A stretch of 64,000 bases of DNA from Caldanaerobius polysaccharolyticus DSM 13641 (GTDB taxonomy: Bacteria; Bacillota; Thermoanaerobacteria; Thermoanaerobacterales; Caldanaerobiaceae), in the NCBI RefSeq assembly GCF_000427425.1, contig NZ_KE386495.1, positions 102,633-166,632 on the forward strand. The letters are read 5' to 3'. Shown here piece by piece: positions 56,699 through 64,000 of the stretch. Position 1 is the first letter of the stretch, and each line of letters starts with the position of its first letter. The position numbers and the translations under genes were made by a program. The notes below the pieces were generated by a model. The model had not been told where the DNA came from and ran no database searches. It saw only the letters and a list, made by a program, of their open reading frames with translations.

Positions 56699-56899
56699 TC
56701 AGCGCCGGTCAAAGACGGCAACATAGACACCGCCACCATTCTCCTCATATAGCTGGCGCTGTAATTCCCTGCGCTCACGATAAAGAACAACAAGATCAGG
56801 CCGTCTCAAAGTTCTGCTTCCTATTCGGTATTCCTGGGCACCGTTCTCGATAGCACTTATAGCTTTATTTATCTGGTCAAGGTGTTCTTGTACCGTCAT
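56699..56899 (-). CDS. gpW-like head-tail joining protein
   Basis: A 66-residue helical protein (MTVQEHLDQINKAISAIENG, RIGSRTLRRPDLVVLYRERRE), matching the small gpW-like family found between terminase and portal genes. It ends 15 bases before the portal start. Confidence 0.78.
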   Translation of the reverse strand: MTVQEHLDQINKAISAIENGAQEYRIGSRTLRRPDLVVLYRERRELQRQLYEENGGGVYVAVFDRR

Positions 56900-58780
56900 T
56901 TATATCCACCTGCCTTTCAGGTTTATCCAGTCATAGTCAGGTTTAATAAAACTATTCTGTTGATATTCAACAGGCTGAGTTTTATTTATTTCCGGTTGAT
57001 CCCGTGTTGTCTCTGACTGTAAATATCTAACATGCAAAAGGTCCGCTGCCAGTGCAGCATAGACTTCAGCGTCAAGATAATGGTTTGCTGCATGTATGGC
57101 CTTGGGTTTCCAAATCTCGACCTCTCTCCCGCCTTTTTTCTCAATAACTTTTTCTTCAGCACAAATTTGTTCGGCATATTCTCTATCACATCCTTTGTAT
57201 ACCATCCAGGATCCCGGCCCATTAGGGCGATTCAATCTGCCTGCAATCATGTCTTTATACTGGTTACCGTCTACAATGTATAGCCTCATACCATAAGCTC
57301 TGCTACTTGTTTTATCAATTGTGCTCACTTTATATCGGCTTAACAAAGGATTACTGCTACCCTTTACCGGCACCGCCCATTCCTGGTTAAAAGCACAAAA
57401 ATCATAGACTTCATCAGTTCGGTCTCCGGAGTCAATGGCGCAAAGGTTAACCTGATATGCGTTCCCCTGTCTATCCTGATATGGAAGATTCATGATATAT
57501 TCTATCTGGTCCCAAGTATCTACCATCCCATGAGCTATATTCCAGCTAGTCATGCTAGTACCCCAGGCACGAATCGTATAATAAAAATGGTCCTTCTGCA
57601 CGTCTACACCTGCTGTAATCAGCAGGGTTCCATCAGGGACCACTCCTTCTTCATATTCAGATTGCTTTTCTAAAACCTTATCAGAGTTCATTTTGGCTTC
57701 TGTCTGCTCCCAGGGTTCTGCAAGCCATGAGTTTATGAAGTTCATTAACAGCTCCGGAAAATCCTTGGATTTAAGAAATTCATAAGCCACATCCCCGAAA
57801 CGCACCCAGGGGGAATAAATAGCATTGAGATGAAAAGCTGTTTTTCGAGTGCCTGTTTTTTTCTCGGATTGCCACCTACCAGCCCTAAGCATCCCAGGTT
57901 TGTGACCGTCGGTAATAATTCCTTTGCACTGCTCACATTCATAATATGCTGTTGCCTTGGCATCCTCAGGAGTCTTGGCCGTCTCGGGCCATTTTATCTG
58001 CTTGAACTTTAAGGTCTGATAATATCCACAATGAGGACATGGCACATAGAACCGCCGCTGATCATCGGCGTTCTCCCATTCCTGCCATATTGGACCATTC
58101 TTTCTAGTAGGTGTGGAAGTCTGAAATATTTTTTTGTTGTGGGCAAAAGTCTTTGTTCTCTCACGGGCAAGACTCCTTGGATCTGCTTCTTTACCGGCAC
58201 TTGGAGGGAATTTATCCACTTCATCCATGAACAGGTATCGTATTGGCCTGGATGCCAGGGATGCGGGAGAGTTTGCTCCGGACAGCACTACATACATGCC
58301 ATCAAACTGTAATTCAAGTATCTTACTCTCTCTTTCCTGATACCTTTCCTTTAAAACTGGGCAGAGGTTTATCATGGGTTGGATTCTGTTTTTGGAGGTG
58401 TATTCGGCCAGATCCAGGGTAGGATAAACAATTAATGCAGGGCTTGGGTCCTGAGTGATTATATATCCAACGATGTTATTAAGACATTCTGTACCGCCTA
58501 CCTGAGTAGGTTTTACAAAAATAATTTCTTCAATATCAGGGTCAGTAAAAGAATCCATTATACCCCTCAGGTATGGCGTCCTTTCCGTCCTCCAAGGCCC
58601 AGGTTCGGCTGATGTCTTTGCATCAAGCACCCTATACTTATCAGCCCATTCCGAAACTGTTAACCGCTCAGGAGGTTTGAATACCTTCAGAGCTTTTTGC
58701 AACCATGGAGACCATTCAACTTTTGTGTTTTTTCTTCGACGGCTTGTAGACTCCGTCAATGCTGATTTGTTCAAGGGCAT
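56900..58780 (-). CDS. Terminase large subunit (GpA family)
   Basis: A 626-residue packaging ATPase/nuclease. The opening (FKPPERLTVSEWADKYRVLD), the Walker region (IIFVKPTQVGGTECLNNIVGY), DEVDKFP, a zinc-ribbon (CPHCGYYQ with CEQCKG) and the nuclease-side TAGVDVQKDHFYYTIRAWG and CAIDSGDRTDEVYDFC are all of the lambda gpA type. Its start overlaps the small subunit gene by 65 bases. Confidence 0.93.
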   Translation of the reverse strand: MPLNKSALTESTSRRRKNTKVEWSPWLQKALKVFKPPERLTVSEWADKYRVLDAKTSAEPGPWRTERTPYLRGIMDSFTDPDIEEIIFVKPTQVGGTECLNNIVGYIITQDPSPALIVYPTLDLAEYTSKNRIQPMINLCPVLKERYQERESKILELQFDGMYVVLSGANSPASLASRPIRYLFMDEVDKFPPSAGKEADPRSLARERTKTFAHNKKIFQTSTPTRKNGPIWQEWENADDQRRFYVPCPHCGYYQTLKFKQIKWPETAKTPEDAKATAYYECEQCKGIITDGHKPGMLRAGRWQSEKKTGTRKTAFHLNAIYSPWVRFGDVAYEFLKSKDFPELLMNFINSWLAEPWEQTEAKMNSDKVLEKQSEYEEGVVPDGTLLITAGVDVQKDHFYYTIRAWGTSMTSWNIAHGMVDTWDQIEYIMNLPYQDRQGNAYQVNLCAIDSGDRTDEVYDFCAFNQEWAVPVKGSSNPLLSRYKVSTIDKTSSRAYGMRLYIVDGNQYKDMIAGRLNRPNGPGSWMVYKGCDREYAEQICAEEKVIEKKGGREVEIWKPKAIHAANHYLDAEVYAALAADLLHVRYLQSETTRDQPEINKTQPVEYQQNSFIKPDYDWINLKGRWI

Positions 58781-59252
58781 CCAGCGTCAGCTCCGTTATC
58801 ATTTTCTCTATCCTCCTGGCAGTAACAACGTCTACATAACCCGCAAGTTCAGTAGCTATCCTCCTGCTGTAACCAAGCATAGACCTTTTTAGTACAATAA
58901 AAAATCGCTGGAGCTCAGCAATTATATCATCCTTGAGGATATATTCCCCTCTCTGGATTGCATTTTTAAATTCGGCCGCCTCTGATTGGGCCTGTTTATA
59001 TTTGGCTTCATAATACAGTTTCTGTTCCTGAAGTGATAACCTTTCAATGTCCTTCTCTGTCTGTATGCCGCTAACGCTAACGAGGCCTCGCCAACGCAAA
59101 ACATCAGCCAACGGCCACCAACCACGGGCAGCTTTAGGGCATCCGTCATCTCCCCAGCGCTTTAACGTAGACTTGTTTATATTAAATACCTCGCACATTG
59201 CACCTGTGCTTAAGCAGATTTTTCCATCTATAATATCAACTTTTTTATCCAT
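58716..59252 (-). CDS. Terminase small subunit-like DNA-binding protein
   Basis: A 178-residue protein from ATG 59252 (MDKKVDIIDGKICLSTGAMC). The N-terminal winged-helix (EVFNINKSTLKRWGDDGCPK, GWWPLADVLRW) resembles Nu1-type terminase small subunits. The C-terminus is helical (LQRFFIVLKRSMLGYSRRIA). It precedes the large subunit with overlap. The 100 bases upstream (59301-59397), including GC-rich CCTCGCCAGACCCGC, may hold the packaging site, but no defined cos or pac could be read. Confidence 0.75.
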   Translation of the reverse strand: MDKKVDIIDGKICLSTGAMCEVFNINKSTLKRWGDDGCPKAARGWWPLADVLRWRGLVSVSGIQTEKDIERLSLQEQKLYYEAKYKQAQSEAAEFKNAIQRGEYILKDDIIAELQRFFIVLKRSMLGYSRRIATELAGYVDVVTARRIEKMITELTLDALEQISIDGVYKPSKKKHKS

Positions 59253-59397
59253 AAATATCACCATCAAAAGTTGCAAAGTTGCATGAATTTTTTCCTTCAT
59301 ACTGGGTGAAATTTTGGGCCTCGCCAGACCCGCATCTCCCCCACCCTATAAGAAGGACCCGCTAATGCATTGTTCCATGTTCTAATCCCTTTTCATA

Positions 59398-59568
59398 CTA
59401 ATACTTTTCAATTGAACTGACTTCTCCATTACAATTAATACATCTATATCTTTTATCTAGTTTCTTTTCCGGTGTTATATCTATAGAGAAATCATGTTTA
59501 ATGCAACTGTTTAGCTTATTTTGATTTTCTTTAACCTGGTTTATTATCTCTTTAAAATCTATTGACAT
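59398..59568 (-). CDS. Small zinc-ribbon-like phage protein (56 aa)
   Basis: From ATG 59568 (MSIDFKEIINQVKENQ; AAGGTGAG upstream). It has C22 (LNSCIKHDF) and a C-terminal CINCNGEVSS cysteine pair. It is not recognised and lies just upstream of the terminase genes. Confidence 0.5.
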   Translation of the reverse strand: MSIDFKEIINQVKENQNKLNSCIKHDFSIDITPEKKLDKRYRCINCNGEVSSIEKY

Positions 59569-59624
59569 ATTTCTCACCTTCTTAATAGCATGAAAAAAGA
59601 GCCCTGTTAGAGCTCCCTCCATTT

Positions 59625-60248
59625 TTACGGATATCTTTCAATTTCAGATGCCGTCCTTGCTATTTTAAATAACCTATCAAATAAATCTCTATACTTAGTA
59701 TTTAAATCTTCTTTTGTGTTGAAATAATTTCTTATACTTTTATCATTAAATTCAATTAAAGACTTACTAAACACTTTATTAGCAAATCTAATAAAAGTTT
59801 GTTCTATTTCAATTTTATTACCTATTCGGCTTTTAATAATATTAATATCACGGTATAAATCACTTATCGTGTTAAAATCATCATAATTAATTGCACCCAA
59901 TAATACTGCTAAATTTTCTACCCACATATCTCTTATAGGAATATCATATATAATATTACTTTTATCTTTCACAAAACTTATATACATTTTTTTAATACTG
60001 TCCAAACAGATAGATAATTCATTATAAATTATCATTGCATTTTTTTTAATCTCTTTCGCGCGATCATTTTCTTTAGTTCTATTAAAAACATATATAGAAC
60101 CATCAATAGCAATAAGAGCACCAAGAGCAGAACCTACTACAGTACTTATTAAATCGTATAATGTAGATGAATTCGGATGCCAAATTAGTAATATTACAAA
60201 AAATATAAAACCTATCACAACATATTTTGATAAATAATCTTCAATCAT
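59625..60248 (-). CDS. Two-helix membrane protein (207 aa), possible phage accessory gene
   Basis: Two N-terminal membrane segments (YVVIGFIFFVILLIWHP; DLISTVVGSALGALIAID) are followed by a long, polar, Asn/Ile-rich cytosolic helical domain with no recognised motif. The base composition is more AT-rich than the structural genes around it. It stands between the terminase block and the early genes, bounded by the terminator at 60320. It may be a lysogenic-conversion or superinfection-exclusion gene. Confidence 0.5.
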   Translation of the reverse strand: MIEDYLSKYVVIGFIFFVILLIWHPNSSTLYDLISTVVGSALGALIAIDGSIYVFNRTKENDRAKEIKKNAMIIYNELSICLDSIKKMYISFVKDKSNIIYDIPIRDMWVENLAVLLGAINYDDFNTISDLYRDINIIKSRIGNKIEIEQTFIRFANKVFSKSLIEFNDKSIRNYFNTKEDLNTKYRDLFDRLFKIARTASEIERYP

Positions 60249-60319
60249 GTTGTTTGCCCCCTTTTTTCACTTTAATATTCTGTATTCCTTTCTAAAATCC
60301 TTCTATTTGACAATAATTT

Positions 60320-60344
60320 AGCCCGGCAAGGGGGCAACCGGGCT
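60320..60344 (-). terminator. Terminator between early and late prophage genes
   Basis: AGCCCGG and CCGGGCT form a 7-bp GC-rich stem with an 11-base loop. A weak T-run follows on the minus strand (AAATTATTGTC). It separates the RinA-like regulator from the membrane protein and terminase genes. Confidence 0.6.
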
Positions 60345-60408
60345 GAACTTTCTATTCATCTATTTTAGATTATACCACATATCTCTACTTTAAAAAGTAC
60401 CGAACTTT

Positions 60409-60876
60409 TCAAGATACTTTTCTCAATTCTTCATACTTAATCAATCCCAATGCGGTTGCCAGTAACAAACCGTGCCTTAAAATGTCTTTCTTCCATTGAT
60501 GATACGTTGTGTGTTCAATATGTAACTCATCACATATCTGATCCTCACCTAATTCGTCAAAGTATTTTTTCTGAATTAAACCTGTATAATTCTTGCCTTC
60601 TCTTTTATCAATTATTTTCATATCTTCAACAAGGTCCCTTACTACTCTAAGCCATTTTTCACGTCGTACAATCTCCGCATTGGTTGTTAGCTTAATCCCT
60701 TTCAATGCCGTTGGATCACTATGCCTGCTTATGCCACCACCGCCGACCTCTTGAAATTGCGCCGGCGATGACATTATAATTTCTTCCTTCATCTCATGTA
60801 GTTTTCTGACTTCATCATAATAGTTATAGAGATAATGTTCCAAAGTCTTTATTGCCCAGCCCGGTTCTAATCTCAA
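60409..60876 (-). CDS. RinA/ArpU-like phage late-gene regulator
   Basis: A 155-residue protein with a helical middle and a C-terminal helix-turn-helix (YFDELGEDQICDELHIEHTTYHQWKKDIL) of the ArpU/RinA sigma-factor-like group. The final segment (LATALGLIKYEELR) is typical. It is the last gene of the early operon. By analogy it activates late (packaging/tail) transcription starting near 59.6-60.3 kb. Confidence 0.65.
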   Translation of the reverse strand: MRLEPGWAIKTLEHYLYNYYDEVRKLHEMKEEIIMSSPAQFQEVGGGGISRHSDPTALKGIKLTTNAEIVRREKWLRVVRDLVEDMKIIDKREGKNYTGLIQKKYFDELGEDQICDELHIEHTTYHQWKKDILRHGLLLATALGLIKYEELRKVS

Positions 60877-61208
60877 TTGCTATCCTCCTTTCGATGAACA
60901 GATCTGTTAGTTTCAAATCCGTTAGGATACCTTTCGAGTAACTTCTTTATATTTTGCTGCCCTATATCGTTCATTGTAATTCCCAACGCATCGGCCATAA
61001 GCGCAATGTACCATAAAATGTCGCCGAGCTCTTCTCCAATCTTTTGCCTGTCCAATTGATGACCCTGATAAAGCCACTTTTTCACAATATCCACAACTTC
61101 CCCAACTTCTCCAACCAAGCCTAAACATGCATTGTCTATTTGCTCTTTAAAGTCTTTGTATTGTGGCTTTGTCCTCATCGCCATAACTTGATAGTCATTT
61201 AATGTCAT
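60873..61208 (-). CDS. MazG-like nucleotide pyrophosphohydrolase
   Basis: A 111-residue MazG-fold protein with the Mg-binding pattern E-x-x-E ... E-x-x-D (CLGLVGEVGEVVDIVKKWLY and IGEELGDILWYIALMADALG). It may hydrolyse dNTPs or alarmone-like compounds during phage growth. It overlaps both neighbours by 4 bases. Confidence 0.9.
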   Translation of the reverse strand: MTLNDYQVMAMRTKPQYKDFKEQIDNACLGLVGEVGEVVDIVKKWLYQGHQLDRQKIGEELGDILWYIALMADALGITMNDIGQQNIKKLLERYPNGFETNRSVHRKEDSN

Positions 61209-61534
61209 GACACTACCTCCTTTAACTTTTTCCTACACAAAGACTTATTAAGACTTTCAAAATACTTCTTCACATCATCGACGCTATTCACCACGTAAAC
61301 TATTCCTCCGGCCTCCTGTATGTCTTTTATCGTTTTTCCCTGAAGCTTTGTAGGTCTCTCTACCGGCCTCTTCACTTCAAAGGCCAGGAATTTTCCATGA
61401 TAGCAACAGATTATATCTGGTATTCCAACCGTGCCGTACATTCCACCGTGCTCTTTCCAAAAGAAGCATTTATCTAAAGTTTTAAGATATTGCATTATTT
61501 CGGCCGTAATCTTTGATTCTAACTTGCGTTCCAA
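61205..61534 (-). CDS. VRR-NUC domain nuclease
   Basis: A 109-residue stand-alone VRR-NUC protein (KITAEIMQYLKTLDKCFFWK, GTVGIPDIICCYHGKFLAFEVKRP) with the D...ExK catalytic pattern. Such phage nucleases are thought to act as Holliday-junction or flap nucleases in replication. Confidence 0.9.
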   Translation of the reverse strand: MERKLESKITAEIMQYLKTLDKCFFWKEHGGMYGTVGIPDIICCYHGKFLAFEVKRPVERPTKLQGKTIKDIQEAGGIVYVVNSVDDVKKYFESLNKSLCRKKLKEVVS

Positions 61535-62019
61535 TTTCGAAACACCTCCATAGCTTCCTGATATTCCGGATCTCCAGATAGAAGCTCAAAAAAGCCTAAT
61601 TGCTTATATGAATCTTCTTTTTTCTGTCCTTTATGAATTGCATATATCTCAGCAAAAACATCAATATATTCCTGAAGTGCTTTCTCAAAGTATGAGATCC
61701 CGCCGGTTTTAAATGCCTGGTTAACTTTATCCTCTGCTTCAGTATATCTTTGTTCTATATCAGGATGTTTTTTGAAGAATTCTAAGAGATTGAAATCATC
61801 CCATGCGAGTTCTGCTACTTTGTGCATTGCAGCTGTCATGAGATTTATGGCCTTGTCTTCCGAGAAAAGTCCTAGCTCACGTTCTAGTGTAGATACCTGG
61901 TCTTCTATTTCTTTTATCTGTTTTTGCCACTTTAATTGCTCTTGCTTGGGAAGTGAATATGCTTTTTTGAGACGTGATTTTAAATGCTCGAGTTGTTTTA
62001 GTTTGATTTTATCGTTCAT
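61519..62019 (-). CDS. YlbF-like helical phage protein (166 aa)
   Basis: A 166-residue charged, coiled-coil protein (KLKQLEHLKSRLKKAYSLPK; NLMTAAMHKVAELAWDDFNLLEFF) without a recognised catalytic motif; the helical pattern is somewhat like YlbF/YmcA proteins. It is the first gene after the repeat-rich stretch and overlaps the VRR-NUC gene. Confidence 0.45.
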   Translation of the reverse strand: MNDKIKLKQLEHLKSRLKKAYSLPKQEQLKWQKQIKEIEDQVSTLERELGLFSEDKAINLMTAAMHKVAELAWDDFNLLEFFKKHPDIEQRYTEAEDKVNQAFKTGGISYFEKALQEYIDVFAEIYAIHKGQKKEDSYKQLGFFELLSGDPEYQEAMEVFRNWNAS

Positions 62020-62040
62020 ATTCCTCTCCCTTCTTTAATA

Positions 62041-62374
62041 ATTTCCTTTCCTTTACTTTCCGATTACAAAATACCAATGCTTTTTTATGGTTACTTCTAT
62101 TACAAGTAACCTCTTTAAACCCTGCATTCCGCATTACGAGCGGGTTTTTGAAGGTGGTTACTTGTTACTTCTAACTTCTAAAAATATACCTATATATTTT
62201 TTGTAATGTTGAGAAAATGATCTGATTTGCTAAACGTTACAAACTCTTATAGAAAACAGGAACTTTTTAGAAGTTACCAGTAACTTTTTATATATAACCC
62301 GCTCTATAAGCGGTTTTTGCAGGTTACTTCTAAGTTACTTGTGGTTACTTCTAATTAATTAGGTGTAACCAGAT
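62041..62374. repeat. GGTTACTTCTAA repeats and hairpins: possible phage origin
   Basis: This 336-base gap contains no gene. GGTTACTTCTAA or close forms occur at about 62088, 62156, 62332 and 62343. Inverted forms (AGAAGTTACC, AAGTAACC) occur at about 62104 and 62269. Two CGGG/GCGG-TTTTT hairpins (62124-62149; 62297-62317, CCGCT-CTATA-AGCGG) each stand just before a repeat cluster, so the arrangement looks duplicated. Located between the primase/helicase and other replication-type genes, it is a candidate prophage replication origin or replication-protein binding array. Confidence 0.55.
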
Positions 62375-64000
62375 TTAAAATGGTGGCGTTTCTTCTTCAT
62401 TGTTCAGCTTTGATAGATCAAAAGATATAAACCTTGTAGTTTTGCCGTTAATCTTTTTTATAACTGAGTATTGCTTTTCTCTTTTGTTTTCCGACACACC
62501 TATTAACCCTCTCTCTCCAAGGCCGCGCATGATTTTTCTGTATGAAAAGTCATGCTTTTTGAGTTCGTCTTCCAAAATATGAGGAAAGACGTAATAAGTG
62601 TCATTTTCGATATAGCCGTACCTCGGAGGTCTTGCGTCATCGGTAAACTGCACCGAATTAGCCAGAAGCCAGCTTTTTATGAATTCATAGGCCTTGTCCA
62701 CTACATCAGCTTCCTGAGAGCTTTCCAGCATGTCCAGTATTTCCATCCCCATATCAAGGGAATTTTCCGAGCTTTCTTCAAAAATCCACTCAGATATGAG
62801 TTCATCCGCTAAAGTTACGATTGCAACTGCTGAAATATGGGATCCCAGTTTATCTGGAAACTGAACTGTAAACTTGTCCTGAATTTCCTTAAGCCTTGCT
62901 TGCATTTTCTCATAATCAGATATCTGCAAGAGCTTTTCTATGAAGGTAGGCCCCGCCGTGCCATAATACTGCGAAGTAATTTCATGCATTTTTCTTGCTT
63001 CATTTTCATTTTCAAAAGGCGCTCCGCAAATTTCTATAGCCCTTGTCGCTACGCCAGTTTGAGAGCTCATCGTGGTAAGCGGTTCTTCACCCGTCGTCAG
63101 GACTATAGTTCTCCAGGATTTCATGCTCTGCAATCCACCAGTTTTAGCACCTCTTAATTTGCTGCTTCCAGTAGCTAACATGTATACAAGCTGATCTATA
63201 AAGTCCTGTTTGCTTCCTGCTACCTGCCGTTCATCGATGCCTAGTGGAAGATCGTTGAAAAATCCTGCCATTCTTTCAAGTCCAACTTTAGTGGCGTTGA
63301 AGCTCGTTATTAATTCTTCTGGATCGCCCCACACAGAGAGAGCTGCTTTGAGCGCCGCAGTTTTGCCGCTTCTTGAGTCGCCCCAGTTGTGTACGAAGAA
63401 TATTCGGTGATTCAATGGTTCTAATAACGGAGCAGCAAATGAGCTGGCTAATATGAATCTGAAAATCACATTTTCTCTGTATGGCCTCATGCTTTCGACC
63501 CATTGTTCCAATGTGCCTTCAGGACTGTATGCATCTACCCACCTTCTCGAGTTTCTATCTATGTCCAATACCAGGTCTCCACTATGACATGGTAAAAATA
63601 TTTTCCATACCATCCAAGCTGACTGACTGACTTTTTAAGCGGCAATATATCAATATTCTCAGCTTCGAGAGCTCCGAGAAACTTTACGAGAAGCTTTGCG
63701 TTCTCAGATGTGACGGTGATCCCTATGTCTGCAAGCTGCGTGATTGTCCTGCTTTGGAATATCGTACTGCGTTGAACTATCTCTTTTTGCCAGTTGCCAT
63801 CGCGATAGAATGCAATCTCCATTTTCTCCTCACCAGTATCCAGAGATTTTATTCGACTATTTAAAAGCACAGGTGTTCTGCAAACACGCTCTGGGAGGCC
63901 TGTTTTGTCATTGATTGAATATATGCCATCTTGCGACATTCTCCATCCTGCCGGCATCCTGAGCTGTATTGGTGCGCCAGGAATAACCTCTTCGACTTTT
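62375..64000 (-). pseudogene. DUF927-type phage primase/helicase, frameshifted and cut by window end
   Basis: The 3' part (62375-63613) carries the DUF927 ATPase core: RIFFVHNWGDSRSGKTAALKA (Walker A), GIDERQVAGSKQDFI and AIEICGAPFENENEARKMHE. The upstream part, running off the right edge, ends LKKSVSQLGWYGK and then loses frame at an A/T run near 63594-63606. Shifting by one base restores IFLPCHSGDLVLDID, so one base has been lost. It may be a real mutation that disables prophage replication, or a sequencing error. The N-terminal Toprim or primase part is outside the window. Confidence 0.75.

Overview
The window looks like chromosome of a low-GC, probably thermophilic, anaerobic Firmicute of the Thermoanaerobacterales/Clostridia type. 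This rests on the AT-rich sequence, strong AGGAGG ribosome sites, a Cas6/TM1802-type Cas8 CRISPR locus, DUF2680, DUF1638 and YhgE genes, Fe-S aldo/keto reductases, and a contractile-tailed Firmicute prophage. The species cannot be named from the sequence alone.

Region 1 (1-6.8 kb) is a plasmid- or ICE-like module read on the minus strand. It holds a DUF3854 Toprim primase/ATPase, a DUF5659 protein, a 28-residue membrane ORF, a NUMOD3-like repeat protein and several unknown proteins. A cluster of GCTAGC palindromes lies beside the primase gene. A solitary CRISPR repeat of type I-B character sits at 5480-5509. A decayed second copy of part of this module lies at 12.45-13.18 kb.

Region 2 (6.9-14.7 kb) is an aldehyde/carbonyl-detoxification island: aldo/keto reductases, an iron alcohol dehydrogenase, flavodoxins and an AdhR-like MerR regulator. 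Three MerR-type promoters with a shared palindrome (6895, 11822, 13270) tie these genes into one regulon. Both edges of the island contain broken genes.

Region 3 (14.7-19.4 kb) carries an ABC exporter pair, a broken DUF1638 gene and an ECF sigma/anti-sigma pair. Region 4 (19.4-24.1 kb) is a decayed type I-B cas locus. Cas6 and Cas4 are intact. Cas8 runs into a Cas3 remnant with Cas7, Cas5 and the Cas3 N-terminus missing, Cas1 has lost its middle, and no cas2 or array is visible.

Region 5 (24.2-36.1 kb) contains chromosomal metabolic and membrane genes: YdcZ-like, HD, YjbQ, a sugar oxidoreductase/isomerase pair, DUF2680, YhgE with TetR, TauE and a GH1 glycosidase. About 1.5 kb of it is duplicated at 34.6-36.1 kb, and the second copy lacks the sugar gene pair.

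Region 6 (36.2-64 kb) starts with tRNA-Lys, tRNA-Gln and a 3' tRNA-Arg fragment that is a likely attachment site. A P2/Mu-like myovirus prophage follows, entirely on the minus strand. In transcription order it runs from replication genes (window edge) through small early genes, terminase, portal, protease-capsid fusion, sheath/tube, a frameshifted tail chaperone, tape measure, baseplate, fibres (one a Kelch propeller), holin and amidase, to HicAB and a Panacea-type toxin-antitoxin pair at the attachment site. The amidase has an amber codon and the DUF927 primase/helicase has a frameshift, so the prophage may be defective. The integrase and the other attachment site are outside the window.
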